From contig NZ_JAVCWH010000020.1 of NCBI RefSeq assembly GCF_030846195.1, positions 1 to 34,587 of the forward strand: DNA of 34,587 nucleotides. The letters run 5' to 3'. The translations under genes and the position numbers were made by a program. Below are positions 1 to 7,460 of this stretch, in pieces. Every line of letters starts with the position of its first letter. Positions within the stretch are counted from its first letter, which is position 1. The notes beneath the pieces are model-generated. The model was not told the DNA's origin, ran no database searches, and saw nothing but the letters and a program-made list of their open reading frames with translations. The DNA is from Paracoccus yibinensis. GTDB lineage: Bacteria > Pseudomonadota > Alphaproteobacteria > Rhodobacterales > Rhodobacteraceae.

Positions 1-1060
1 ACATGATGTTCTTGTGATACCAGGGCGGGCGGAAGGAATGCTCGGCCACCATCCAGCGCTCGCGGAACAGCACGAAGTCGATGTTCGCGGTGCCTTCCTG
101 CCCCGAGGGCGCGGTCAGGACCGTGAAGATCGACGGATCGGGATGATCGAACAGGATCGCGCCCACCGGCGAATAGGTGCGCAGGTCGTATTTGTAGGGG
201 CAATAGTTGCCGTGCCAGGCCACCACGTCCAGCGGCGAATGGCCGATCCAGGTTTCGTGGAACTGGCCGCACCACTTGATGACCACGCGCGAGCGGGTCT
301 CGCGGTCCTCGAAGGCCGCCACGGGGCACTTGAAGTCGCGCGGATTGGCCAGGCAGTTGGCGCCGATGGGGCCGCGGCCCGGCAGGTCGAACTTTTGCCC
401 GTAGTTCTCGCAGACAAAGCCTCGGGCAGGGCCTTCCAGAACCTCGACGCGATAGACCAGGCCGCGCGGCAGGATGGCGATCTCCTTCGGCTCCAGGTCG
501 ATCACCCCCAGTTCGGTGCAGAAGCGCAGCCGACCCTCCTGCGGCACCACCAGCAGCTCGCTGTCGGCCGAGAAGAAGTATTCGTCCTGCATCGACCGTG
601 TGACCAGATAGACGTGGGAGGCCATGCCCACCTGGATGTTCACGTCGCCCGCCGTGGTGATGGTGCGCATTCCGGTGATCCAGGTCAGGTCCGCGTCCGG
701 GACCGGGATCGGATCCCAGCGGTATTGGCCCAGGCTGACGATGCCGTCATGGATGTTGGGCGCGGTCTTCCAATAGGGCACCTCGATGGGCGCGAAGCGG
801 CCCGTATGGTGGACCGAGGGGCGGATGCGATAGCACCAGGTCCGCTCGTTCTGCCCGCGCGGCGCGGTAAAGGCGGTGCCTGACAGCTGCTCGGCATAAA
901 GGCCATAGTTGCACTTCTGCGGGCTGTTCTGGCCCTGGGGCAGGGCGCCGGGCAGGGCCTCGGTCTCGAAGTCGTTGCCGAAGCCGGGCATGTAGCCTTC
1001 GTGCATTCCGGTCGTCACGGCGGCGCGGACCATGCCGTCGGGCATTGCGTATCGCGTCAT
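1..1060 (-). CDS. hmgA: Homogentisate 1,2-dioxygenase, 3' end outside window
   Basis: Opens the aromatic ring of homogentisate with O2 to give maleylacetoacetate, in cytoplasmic tyrosine/phenylalanine catabolism. The visible 353 residues start MTRYAMPDGM at 1058-1060 after a GGGGGAAG ribosome site. They show the family's N-terminal signature (YMPGFGNDFETEALPGALP), the central barrel, and the segment HETWIGHSPLDVVAWHGNY, which contains the active-site His. RPPWYHKN lies at the window edge; its His (about residue 349) corresponds to the first iron ligand. The remaining iron ligands, a Glu and a His, fall outside the window, so integrity of the C-terminus cannot be judged. The gene is divergent from a MarR-type regulator across 116 bases holding three copies of a palindrome, which points to local repression relieved by a pathway compound. 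The family assignment is firm; the regulation is inferred. Confidence 0.95.
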   Translation of the reverse strand, partial: MTRYAMPDGMVRAAVTTGMHEGYMPGFGNDFETEALPGALPQGQNSPQKCNYGLYAEQLSGTAFTAPRGQNERTWCYRIRPSVHHTGRFAPIEVPYWKTAPNIHDGIVSLGQYRWDPIPVPDADLTWITGMRTITTAGDVNIQVGMASHVYLVTRSMQDEYFFSADSELLVVPQEGRLRFCTELGVIDLEPKEIAILPRGLVYRVEVLEGPARGFVCENYGQKFDLPGRGPIGANCLANPRDFKCPVAAFEDRETRSRVVIKWCGQFHETWIGHSPLDVVAWHGNYCPYKYDLRTYSPVGAILFDHPDPSIFTVLTAPSGQEGTANIDFVLFRERWMVAEHSFRPPWYHKNIM

Positions 1061-1077
1061 GTCTTCCCCCTGAAGAT

Positions 1078-1093
1078 CATTGCGGATGCAACG
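1078..1093. promoter_or_regulatory. Candidate MarR-type operator, copy 1 (hmgA side)
   Basis: CATTGCGGATGCAACG matches the perfect palindrome at 1101-1116 at 13 of 16 positions. It lies 17 bases upstream of the hmgA start codon, where bound protein would cover the ribosome site or the start of transcription. The operator role is inferred from repetition, symmetry and position. Confidence 0.6.
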
Positions 1094-1100
1094 AAAATAC

Positions 1101-1116
1101 CGTTGCAGGTGCAACG
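1101..1116. promoter_or_regulatory. Candidate MarR-type operator, copy 2 (perfect palindrome)
   Basis: CGTTGCAGGTGCAACG has 7-bp perfect arms around GG. It sits in the middle of the hmgA/marR divergent region and is the best-conserved of three copies. The size and symmetry suit a winged-helix MarR dimer. Confidence 0.7.
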
Positions 1117-1138
1117 ATGTCAAGATTCGCAGGAAGAC

Positions 1139-1154
1139 TGTTGCGGCTGCAACG
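1139..1154. promoter_or_regulatory. Candidate MarR-type operator, copy 3 (regulator side)
   Basis: TGTTGCGGCTGCAACG shares 13 of 16 positions with the central copy and lies 22 bases before the regulator's likely ATG. This placement would suit autoregulation. Confidence 0.6.
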
Positions 1155-1176
1155 GATTTCTGATGATTTCGCCGCC

Positions 1177-1602
1177 ATGAGCTTTGATCTGGATGCCTTT
1201 CTGCCTTATCGCCTGGCGGTCGCGGCCACCCAGGTCAGCCGTCGCTTTGCCGCCCGATACGAGGCCCAGGCGGGTCTCAGCATCCCCGAATGGCGTGTGC
1301 TGGCGCATCTTTCGCGGTCGGGCGCGGTCAGCGTGCGTGACATCACCGCCCGCGTGAACCTCGACAAGTCCATCGTCAGCCGCGCCGCCGCGCGCCTGGA
1401 GGGGGCGGGCTATCTGCGCAAGTCGGGCCACGGCACCGACCAGCGTCTTGTGGTCCTGGACCTGACCGACAGCGGCCGGGCCCTGATGGACCAGCTGGGC
1501 TGCATCGCAGACGCCTTCCAGGCCGAACTGCTGGCCGAACTGGGCGATGACGCCCCCGCCTTCCGGCGCGCCCTGCTGAAGCTGGGAGGGCCGACCGACT
1601 AG
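1177..1602 (+). CDS. MarR-family transcriptional regulator, probable controller of hmgA
   Basis: A 141-residue winged-helix DNA-binding protein. The HTH and wing are visible from IPEWRVLAHL through VSVRDITARVNLDKSIVSRA to the basic wing HGTDQRLVVLDLT, with long helices at both ends for dimerisation. An ATG at 1045 is in frame, but starting there would place operators 2 and 3 inside the coding region. The ATG at 1177 (MSFDLDAF) gives the normal family length and was chosen; its ribosome site is weak. The gene is divergent from hmgA, and MarR regulators are known to sit next to homogentisate genes in alphaproteobacteria. It is therefore probably a repressor that responds to a tyrosine-pathway intermediate. 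The ligand cannot be read from sequence. Its stop overlaps the stop of the convergent recombinase gene in the tetranucleotide CTAG. Confidence 0.85.
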   Translation: MSFDLDAFLPYRLAVAATQVSRRFAARYEAQAGLSIPEWRVLAHLSRSGAVSVRDITARVNLDKSIVSRAAARLEGAGYLRKSGHGTDQRLVVLDLTDSGRALMDQLGCIADAFQAELLAELGDDAPAFRRALLKLGGPTD

Positions 1603-2633
1603 CCCAGCAGGTCGGTCGCGGGATTGTCGGCGATTTCCACATCGGCATAGTAGCGCTGCGCCTGTGCCGGACTGCGATGCAGCGACAGCGCCATGGCAGC
1701 GGGCAGCGGCGCGCCGTCCAGGGCGGCCTGGGTCAGGAAACCCGACCGCAGGCCATGGGCACTGGCGAAATCGGATGGATAGCCCGCCAGTTCCAGCCGG
1801 TGCCGGATCACGGCACGGATCCCCTCGGGTCCAAGGCGGCGGTTCAACACGCGGTCCGACAGGCTGACAGGGCGGAACAGCGGGCCGGAGTCGATCCGGG
1901 CGGCGATGATCCAGGCCATTACCGCGCGGGCCGGGCGGCCCTTCAGCGGCAGGCGGGGGGCCAGGTCCGGGCCGGTGGTCTTGGTGGACAGCAGCCGGAT
2001 CCGCAGCAAGCCGGATGCGTCGAAGTCGCGTGTGTCGATATCGTCGCGGCTCAGCGCGGCGATTTCCGACCGGCGGCGCCCGCCGGATGCCCAGCCCAGC
2101 ATCAGCACGGCGCGGTCGCGCAAACCCCGGTGGCTGTGATCGCAGGTGGCCAGCATCGCCTCGAGCACGGGGCGGGTGATCGGGTTTTCGGACTTGCGCG
2201 CCCGTGGCCGCGCGGCCGCGCGCCGGGCCTGGGCGCGGGCCTGCGACACCAGGGGCGCGTCGAAGGGCGAGGGCAGGTTCTTCATCCGGTGAAAGGCCCG
2301 CCAGCTGGCGATGCGCCTGTCCAGCGTCGCGGGGGCAGGACAGGCCAGGCTGCGCCGCAGCCCTGCCGCGATCAGCGCCCGGGCTGCATCCTGCGCGGGA
2401 CCGGGCGCATCGCTCAGATCCTGCGCGTGGTCCAGCAGGAACCGCAGGGCCACGGATTCGCTTTCCGGCCAGTCCAGGCCTGCGCCGAAGACCGCCTGCT
2501 TCCAGGCGGCGATATAGGCCAGGTCGCGTTCCCATGCCCGCAGCGTATTGGCGGGCGTGCCGCGCCGGTAAAGGGCAGACAGGGCCTCGGCCTCGTCGGG
2601 CGTCAGGGTCAGGGGGGCAATCGGCAGATCCAT
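1599..2633 (-). CDS. Tyrosine recombinase / phage-type integrase
   Basis: A 344-residue site-specific recombinase. The N-terminal half (about residues 1-150) is helical and resembles a SAM-like core-binding domain. The C-terminal half carries the catalytic set: Arg in RDRAVLMLGWASGGRRRSE, HGLRSG as the HxxR box, a His in LSLHRS, and the nucleophilic Tyr in AQRYYAD. The start is the ATG at 2631-2633 (MDLPIAPLTL), which has little visible Shine-Dalgarno. All catalytic positions are present, so it is probably active. No att-site duplication, tRNA or phage/ICE gene is visible nearby, so this is either a stand-alone recombinase typical of Rhodobacterales chromosomes or a relic of an element that has gone. 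It converges on the MarR gene with a 4-base overlap. Confidence 0.85.
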   Translation of the reverse strand: MDLPIAPLTLTPDEAEALSALYRRGTPANTLRAWERDLAYIAAWKQAVFGAGLDWPESESVALRFLLDHAQDLSDAPGPAQDAARALIAAGLRRSLACPAPATLDRRIASWRAFHRMKNLPSPFDAPLVSQARAQARRAAARPRARKSENPITRPVLEAMLATCDHSHRGLRDRAVLMLGWASGGRRRSEIAALSRDDIDTRDFDASGLLRIRLLSTKTTGPDLAPRLPLKGRPARAVMAWIIAARIDSGPLFRPVSLSDRVLNRRLGPEGIRAVIRHRLELAGYPSDFASAHGLRSGFLTQAALDGAPLPAAMALSLHRSPAQAQRYYADVEIADNPATDLLG

Positions 2634-2671
2634 GGGGGGAATGTGTGCCACCGGGCGCGAATGCGCAATCC

Positions 2672-3382
2672 TCAGTCCGTCACCAGCCGAAGGTCGGCCA
2701 GAACCTCGGGGGTCAGGATGTTGATGTCTTCGGGCAGCGTGCGCAGGGCATGGGACATCAGCCGCAGATCGACCCCCATGTCGGTCAGGAAGTCCAGCAC
2801 GCCCGCCTGGCCGCGTTGCAGGTCGCGGATCGCCATGAAGGCGGGCAGGATGGTGTTCTCGCCGAAGTCGTGCTGATGAACACCCACGACGCCGCCGTCC
2901 GCCACCCGGCGTTCGGTTCCCCCCGCCAGCATATAGGGGCAGGCCGACAGGCAGACCGCGCCTTGGGCCACCTGGGTCCGATACCCTGCCGAACGGATGG
3001 TGCGGCCGATGGCCACCGCATCCGCGACCGAGCCGCCGGAACTGTCCAGGCTGACCAGGGTGTCGGCCGGGCGGGTCTGGTCCAGCCATTCCACGAAACG
3101 GTCGGCATCGCCCGGCGCGATCTGGCCCGCGATGCCGATCGCGCCGTCTGCCGCCGTGAATTCCAGCTGTTCCGGCATCGGGCGCATGGCGGGGGCGCCG
3201 GGTTCGGCGGGGCGCAGGTCGGGGCGATAGGGGCGCACCGACGGTCCCTGCGCGGGCGGCGCGAACAGCCCCGGCGCGGCGGGTGCGGGCGTGCCCCGCA
3301 GATCCAGCGCCACGATGGCGCCCGCCATCAGCACCTGGGACAGCAGCACCGCCCGGATCGCCCTCTGCGGGGTCGAGAACAT
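2672..3382 (-). CDS. Membrane-anchored ClpP/SDH-like periplasmic protease homologue
   Basis: A 236-residue protein with an N-terminal hydrophobic segment (about residues 9-27), a Pro/Ala-rich linker, and a crotonase/ClpP-like fold. LDSSGGSVADAVAIG is the glycine-rich oxyanion loop. CLSACPYMLAGG carries the presumed nucleophilic Ser, and GVHQHDF the presumed His. This arrangement is known from a family of predicted periplasmic proteins in Rhodobacterales, mostly uncharacterised. The start is the ATG at 3380-3382, 8 bases after the stop of the upstream membrane gene; a GTG two codons earlier is possible. The two genes form a likely operon, so the protease may act on or with the membrane protein. 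The substrate is unknown. Confidence 0.7.
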   Translation of the reverse strand: MFSTPQRAIRAVLLSQVLMAGAIVALDLRGTPAPAAPGLFAPPAQGPSVRPYRPDLRPAEPGAPAMRPMPEQLEFTAADGAIGIAGQIAPGDADRFVEWLDQTRPADTLVSLDSSGGSVADAVAIGRTIRSAGYRTQVAQGAVCLSACPYMLAGGTERRVADGGVVGVHQHDFGENTILPAFMAIRDLQRGQAGVLDFLTDMGVDLRLMSHALRTLPEDINILTPEVLADLRLVTD

Positions 3383-3390
3383 CCTCACCG

Positions 3391-4665
3391 CTATTCCCCC
3401 GGCCGGATCAGCGCGCGGGGTGGATCGGCAAGGGCGGGGTCCGCGTCGGGTGCGGGCTGCCGCAGCAGGTCCGCCGCCGCCAAGGCCGCGCGCATTTCGC
3501 CCACGGTCATGCGGTCGTCGGTCAGCGTCTCGCCCCGGCCGCCGCGGATTGCGGATTGCACGACCATGATGATGAACACCAGCACCGCAGGCAGAAGGTC
3601 GATGGAAATCGCGCCCGCCCAGGCCGGAATGAAATTGCCCGCATAGGCGATGACCGCATCGGCCGCCGACATCGGGACATAGATCGCCTCGGAGGGCTGC
3701 GGCAGGGCCAGGACTTCGTTTGCCGCCGCCGTCAGGGTCGCGGCGCGCTGCTCCACAAGCGACAGGACCGAGGTGATGGTGCTGTTTTGCCCCGCCCGCA
3801 CATCCGCCGTCCCGCCGTCCAGTTCCGGCAGGACCACCGCATCGGCCAGATCCTGCGCGGCGCGCGCGACCAGCGGCGCGGGGTTCAACTGGCGCATCCG
3901 GGTGATCAGGCCGGACAGTTGCACGGCGTCTTCGGAAAAGCGGACGGTGCGGTCCTCGATCCCGCCGGGTTCGACGGACAGGCTGCGCATCCGGGCCAGG
4001 ATGGTGTTGCCTTCGGCGAAGGCGTCCTCGATCGGCTGGGCCACGGCGGTCATCTGGTCTTCCAGGGCCTGCAGTTCCGACCCCTTCTGGGTCAGCACCC
4101 GGAACACCGCCCCGCGCCCGGAAAAGCCCGACAGGGTGCCGCCTGCCTCTTGTTCGGACAGGTCGTCGAAGCTTTGACGCACGCGGGCCACGTCGCGCGA
4201 CAGGGACTGGCCCGCGACCGCGTTGGCATGGGCGCGTTCCAGCGCGGCCTGATAGTCCTGCACGGTCGCTGCCATGTGCGTTTCGACCGCGGCGCCCCCC
4301 GCCAGGGCGGCGGCGTTCAGCCAAGACGACATGGCGATGATCGCCACGCAGCCAAGCGCCATGGTCAGCATCAGCCCGACACGCGACGCGGCGGTGCGCA
4401 CGGCCGGCAGAAGCCGCAGCATATAGGACCAGAACACGAAGATCCCCACCGACACGGCGATGGAATAGGACAGCGCCGCGAAGGTCGTCCAGATGCCCGG
4501 ATCGTCCAGAAGCGTGCGCACGCCCAGATAGGTATAGATGCCCGATGCCGCCGCCAGCACCCCAAGCGCGGTCGAGGTGAAGGTGTCCAGCCAGTCGAGG
4601 TGGCGTTCCAGTTCGCGCGCGTAACGGTCGCCGGAACGGTTTGCCGTCGGAAGGGGATCGGCCAT
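3391..4665 (-). CDS. Unknown integral membrane protein with long extracytoplasmic domain
   Basis: 424 residues; family not recognised. Three hydrophobic helices are visible at about residues 28-50, 60-84 and 95-115. A mostly helical, Gln/Glu/Ala-rich stretch of about 230 residues follows and could form coiled coils. A fourth membrane helix (LLPAVLVFIIMVVQSAI) lies at about 353-373, before a charged cytoplasmic tail of about 50 residues. The start is the ATG at 4663-4665 after GGAGAGCC. The gene immediately precedes the protease-like gene and is probably co-transcribed with it. The layout, membrane helices flanking a helical periplasmic domain, resembles sensor or scaffold proteins, but no HAMP, kinase or other signalling domain is visible. 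No function is assigned. Confidence 0.65.
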   Translation of the reverse strand: MADPLPTANRSGDRYARELERHLDWLDTFTSTALGVLAAASGIYTYLGVRTLLDDPGIWTTFAALSYSIAVSVGIFVFWSYMLRLLPAVRTAASRVGLMLTMALGCVAIIAMSSWLNAAALAGGAAVETHMAATVQDYQAALERAHANAVAGQSLSRDVARVRQSFDDLSEQEAGGTLSGFSGRGAVFRVLTQKGSELQALEDQMTAVAQPIEDAFAEGNTILARMRSLSVEPGGIEDRTVRFSEDAVQLSGLITRMRQLNPAPLVARAAQDLADAVVLPELDGGTADVRAGQNSTITSVLSLVEQRAATLTAAANEVLALPQPSEAIYVPMSAADAVIAYAGNFIPAWAGAISIDLLPAVLVFIIMVVQSAIRGGRGETLTDDRMTVGEMRAALAAADLLRQPAPDADPALADPPRALIRPGE

Positions 4666-4827
4666 TGGCTCTCCGCAAGGGGATGGGTGACAGCCCGAGA
4701 TAAAGGCGCGGGGGATCCAAGTCACCACCCGGCCGGTCACGCTTTGGCGAGACCGGGCCGCATTCCGCCGGGCCGGGGCCGATAACGCAAACTTGGCCGG
4801 GGCAGGGCGCCCGCGCGGGACTCTGGG

Positions 4828-4853
4828 GGAACGCAAGGCAAGCCGTGCGGGTT
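4828..4853 (+). promoter_or_regulatory. Loose EcfG-type promoter before BON gene
   Basis: GGAAC (4828-4832) is separated by 18 bases from GTT (4851-4853). The start codon is 51 bases further on. The spacing is one base longer than at the four better examples in this window, though a reading of N17-GGTT fits. Its downstream gene, a BON protein, suits a stress regulon. Confidence 0.4.
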
Positions 4854-4904
4854 GGAGGCGATGTGGATGCCCTGTCCGCATTCACTGCTGAAGGAGGAAA
4901 GCAG

Positions 4905-6035
4905 ATGACACGTGATTGGGAAGATCGCGACCGTTCGGGCGGGGGCTATGGCCGCCGCGACGATTACGGGCGCCGCGACAGATCGCGCGACTGGTCCGAC
5001 AGGGCCGGGGACGAGGTGCGGTCGTGGTTCGGCGACGACGATGCCGACCGTCGCCGCCGCATGGAAGATGACCGCGACTATGGCGGTTCTGGCGGTGGCT
5101 ATGGCGGACGGTCGGGTCGCGGCGGCTATGGCGACGACTATGGCCGGTCCGGTGATTACGGCAGTCGTTCCGGCGGCTACGGTGGCCGCTCCGGTGGCGA
5201 TTATGGCGACGACTATGGCCGCTCGGGCGACTATGGTCGTTCGGGTGGTTATGGCGGCCAATCCGGCAGGGGCTATGGCGGCCGGTCCAGCGGCGGCTAT
5301 GGCGGGTCGGGCGGCGGATACGATCCCTATGACCAGGATCGCGGCTATGGCGGAGGGCGCGACACGGGCTATGGCCGGGGCGATTTCTCGGAGTCGATCC
5401 GGTCGGGAATGGCCGGGCGCGGCATGGGCACATTCGGCACGTATGGCGCGCGGGATCATGGGTCTTGGGATTACGGGGACCGCGATCATGGCCGGCGCGG
5501 CTATGACCAGGGTAATTACCGCGGATCCGACGAACGCGGCTTCTTTGAACGCGCGGGCGACGAGGTGGCGTCCTGGTTCGGCGACGAGGATGCGCAGCGC
5601 CGGCGCGAGAGGGACGCGGGCCACAGCGGCCGCGGTCCCCGCAACTACAGCCGTTCGGACGACCGCATCCGCGAGGATGTCAGCGACCGCCTGTCGGACG
5701 ACCGCCATATCGATGCATCCGACATCGAGGTCTCGGTCAGCGGGGGCGAGGTGACGCTGGACGGCAGGGTGGACAGCCGTTCGGCCAAGCGCCATGCCGA
5801 GGATCTGGCCGAAAGCTGCTCGGGCGTGAAGCATGTGCAGAACAACCTGCGCGTCAAGGATCGCCAGATGTCGGGCGGCTATTCCGGTTCCATGTCCGGC
5901 AGCGGTTCGACCGGCACGAGCGGCGGTTCCGGCAGCGGCATGAGCAGCACCAGCGGCAGCGGGATGAGCAGCAGCACCAGCGGCACCACGGGGACGACCG
6001 GCAGCGGCGGCAGCAGCGACACGTCCCGATCCTGA
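4905..6035 (+). CDS. Glycine-rich BON-domain protein with duplicated SWFGD motif
   Basis: 376 residues with no signal peptide, starting at an ATG after AGGAGGAAAGCAG. The motif RAGDEVxSWFGDxDAxRRR occurs twice, at residues 33-51 and 216-234. Between the copies lies a low-complexity, Gly/Tyr/Arg/Ser-rich stretch made of GYGG, RSG and GDYG units (about 60-180). A BON domain follows (about 248-322, SGGEVTLDGRVDSRSAKRHAE), then a Ser/Gly/Thr-only tail (about 323-376). BON domains in other proteins bind lipid or protein surfaces and are often stress-induced, as in OsmY. The low-complexity part resembles sequences that self-associate. It is monocistronic, with a hairpin terminator directly after it and a possible EcfG promoter before it. 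The precise role is unknown. Confidence 0.8.
   Translation: MTRDWEDRDRSGGGYGRRDDYGRRDRSRDWSDRAGDEVRSWFGDDDADRRRRMEDDRDYGGSGGGYGGRSGRGGYGDDYGRSGDYGSRSGGYGGRSGGDYGDDYGRSGDYGRSGGYGGQSGRGYGGRSSGGYGGSGGGYDPYDQDRGYGGGRDTGYGRGDFSESIRSGMAGRGMGTFGTYGARDHGSWDYGDRDHGRRGYDQGNYRGSDERGFFERAGDEVASWFGDEDAQRRRERDAGHSGRGPRNYSRSDDRIREDVSDRLSDDRHIDASDIEVSVSGGEVTLDGRVDSRSAKRHAEDLAESCSGVKHVQNNLRVKDRQMSGGYSGSMSGSGSTGTSGGSGSGMSSTSGSGMSSSTSGTTGTTGSGGSSDTSRS
5081..5400 (+). repeat. Degenerate in-frame GYGG/RSG coding repeats
   Basis: Short imperfect units coding for GYGG, GRSG and GDYG (for example ggctatggcgg, gactatggccg) run in tandem inside the BON gene. Units vary at third positions, so selection appears to act on the peptide rather than the DNA. 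Such tracts can change length by slippage or recombination. Confidence 0.7.
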
Positions 6036-6043
6036 CCGACAGG

Positions 6044-6069
6044 CCGCCGCCCTGAAAAAGGGGCGGCGG
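6044..6069. terminator. Bidirectional hairpin terminator
   Basis: CCGCCGCCC (6044-6052) pairs perfectly with GGGCGGCGG (6061-6069) around an 8-base loop, followed by TCGTTT. It lies 8 bases after the BON gene's stop and 5 bases beyond the convergent glycosylase's stop, so it probably serves both. The A-rich loop and short T run give weak U tracts. Confidence 0.7.
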
Positions 6070-6074
6070 TCGTT

Positions 6075-6650
6075 TCACCCACGCAAGGGGCTTGCCATTC
6101 GGGGAAACGGACGGCTGAGGCCCCGCGCCCCGGCAAGGCCGAAGCGCCAGGGCAAATCCTGCGCCTTGCTGATGCCGATGCGCGTCCCCACCAGCAGATC
6201 GGGCGACGAAGATGCCAGCGTGATCGTCAGGTCAGGCCCGTCCAGCGGTGCGCCGTCATCCTCGGGGCGGACGCCAAGCGCCTGGGTCAGGCGCCCGGGA
6301 CCATTGCAAAGCTGGTCGCTGCCGCGCCGGGACCGCATGATCTCCAGGCCCACCTCGGGCGCGATGGCGCGGATCAGCGCGGCCTCGCCCGGCCGTCCCA
6401 CGACGTTCAGGCACAGGTGGATGCCATAGCTGCGATAGACATAGGCATGTCCCGCAGGCCCGAACATCGCGGCGTTCCGGGGCGTCGGCCCGCGAAAGCT
6501 GTGGGAGGCCGGGTCGTCGCGGCCATAGCCCTCGGTTTCGATGACGATGCCGCCCACGCCGCGGACCAGAAGACGCGCCCCGATCAGGCGGCGCGCCAAT
6601 GCGGGCGCATCGAGGCCCGAGATCTGCTGGGGAAAGGGAATCGTGGTCAA
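6075..6650 (-). CDS. 3-methyladenine DNA glycosylase (AAG/MPG family)
   Basis: 191 residues. Removes alkylated or deaminated purines such as 3-methyladenine and hypoxanthine to start base-excision repair. Family signatures are visible: IVIETEGYGRDDPASHSFRG (catalytic Glu region), the intercalation loop GHAYVYRSYGIHLCLNVV, and the base-pocket segment CNGPGRLTQALGV. The length matches bacterial members. The start is a TTG at 6648-6650, with AGGAA nine bases ahead; no better in-frame ATG is visible upstream. It lies downstream of an SDR gene on the same strand, with a 104-base gap, and converges on the BON gene. Several other DNA-repair and stress genes occur 10-15 kb away, but there is no sign that this gene shares their promoter type. 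Confidence 0.88.
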   Translation of the reverse strand: MTTIPFPQQISGLDAPALARRLIGARLLVRGVGGIVIETEGYGRDDPASHSFRGPTPRNAAMFGPAGHAYVYRSYGIHLCLNVVGRPGEAALIRAIAPEVGLEIMRSRRGSDQLCNGPGRLTQALGVRPEDDGAPLDGPDLTITLASSSPDLLVGTRIGISKAQDLPWRFGLAGARGLSRPFPRMASPLRG

Positions 6651-6754
6651 GCGAAGCCGTTCCTGGGTGGCCTGGATTTCGCTTCCCTCCTAGCCAACCC
6701 CCAAGTTATCGTCCATCCCGGCCTTTTTCCAGGTCGCCCAGGGCTGCACCCCCG

Positions 6755-7426
6755 TCACCACCGGATCGGGCTGCCGAAGCGGTCCAGGAATGCGCCGCTC
6801 TGCGCCGGCTCCAGCCGGTCGATCGTGGCCAGCAGGGCCGAGGCCGCATCCTGCGGCTGTTGCACCTGCAGGCCGGTCTTGGCAAAACCCTCCGACAGGG
6901 GCGTCGCCACCGTGCCGGGATGGAAGGCCACGCAGATGGCCTGGGGATGCGTGCGGCGCAGTTCCACCGCCGCCGTGCGCAGGATCTGGTTCAGCGCCGC
7001 CTTGGACGCGCGATAGGAATACCACCCGCCCAGCCTGTTGTCGGCGATGCTGCCCACCTTTGCCGACAGGGCGGCAAAGACTGACCGCCGGTTGCGGGGA
7101 AGCAAGGGCAGGAAATGGCGCAGGATCAGCGCCGGGCCGACGGCGTTGACGGCAAAGGCCCGCGCCATCGCGTCGGCGTCCAGGGCGCGGATGGTCTTTT
7201 CCGGCTGCATTCCCGGCCCGTGCAGCACACCGGTCGCGACCAGGATCAGCCCCGGCGTGCCAAGCCCCGCCACGCGCCGTGCGGCCCGTGCGATGCTGTT
7301 CTCGTCCGTCAGGTCCAGGTCGGGGCGCGACAGCCCGATCACCGGACGGCCCGCTGCCTGCAACCGGTCCATCAGCGCCCCGCCAATGCCCCCCGATGCG
7401 CCGATCACCACCGCCACGTTGTCCAT
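6755..7426 (-). CDS. Short-chain dehydrogenase/reductase (SDR)
   Basis: 223 residues. A Rossmann nucleotide-binding start (VVIGASGGIGGALMDRL), the NAG-like position as NAVGPAL, a catalytic Ser in ALSAKVGS, and YSYRASK supplying Tyr and Lys make a complete classical SDR catalytic set. It resembles CsgA/cell-cell-communication-type SDRs. RSRPDLDL after strand 2 gives no clear acid or base code for NADH versus NADPH. The start is the ATG at 7424-7426 behind GGAGGATGCG. It is 34 bases downstream of the quinone oxidoreductase on the same strand, so a bicistronic redox unit is likely. The substrate is unknown. Confidence 0.82.
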   Translation of the reverse strand: MDNVAVVIGASGGIGGALMDRLQAAGRPVIGLSRPDLDLTDENSIARAARRVAGLGTPGLILVATGVLHGPGMQPEKTIRALDADAMARAFAVNAVGPALILRHFLPLLPRNRRSVFAALSAKVGSIADNRLGGWYSYRASKAALNQILRTAAVELRRTHPQAICVAFHPGTVATPLSEGFAKTGLQVQQPQDAASALLATIDRLEPAQSGAFLDRFGSPIRW

Positions 7427-7460
7427 CGCATCCTCCGCCTGTGCGTTCTCCTGCCCTCTC

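Noticed and set aside
1599..2633. Recombinase as evidence of a prophage or integrative element
   Set aside because: No phage, conjugation or excisionase genes, no tRNA and no direct repeats are visible around it; only the recombinase itself is supported.
5081..5400. Repeats considered as CRISPR
   Set aside because: Units are short, in frame, irregular and without spacers; they encode GYGG-type peptide repeats.
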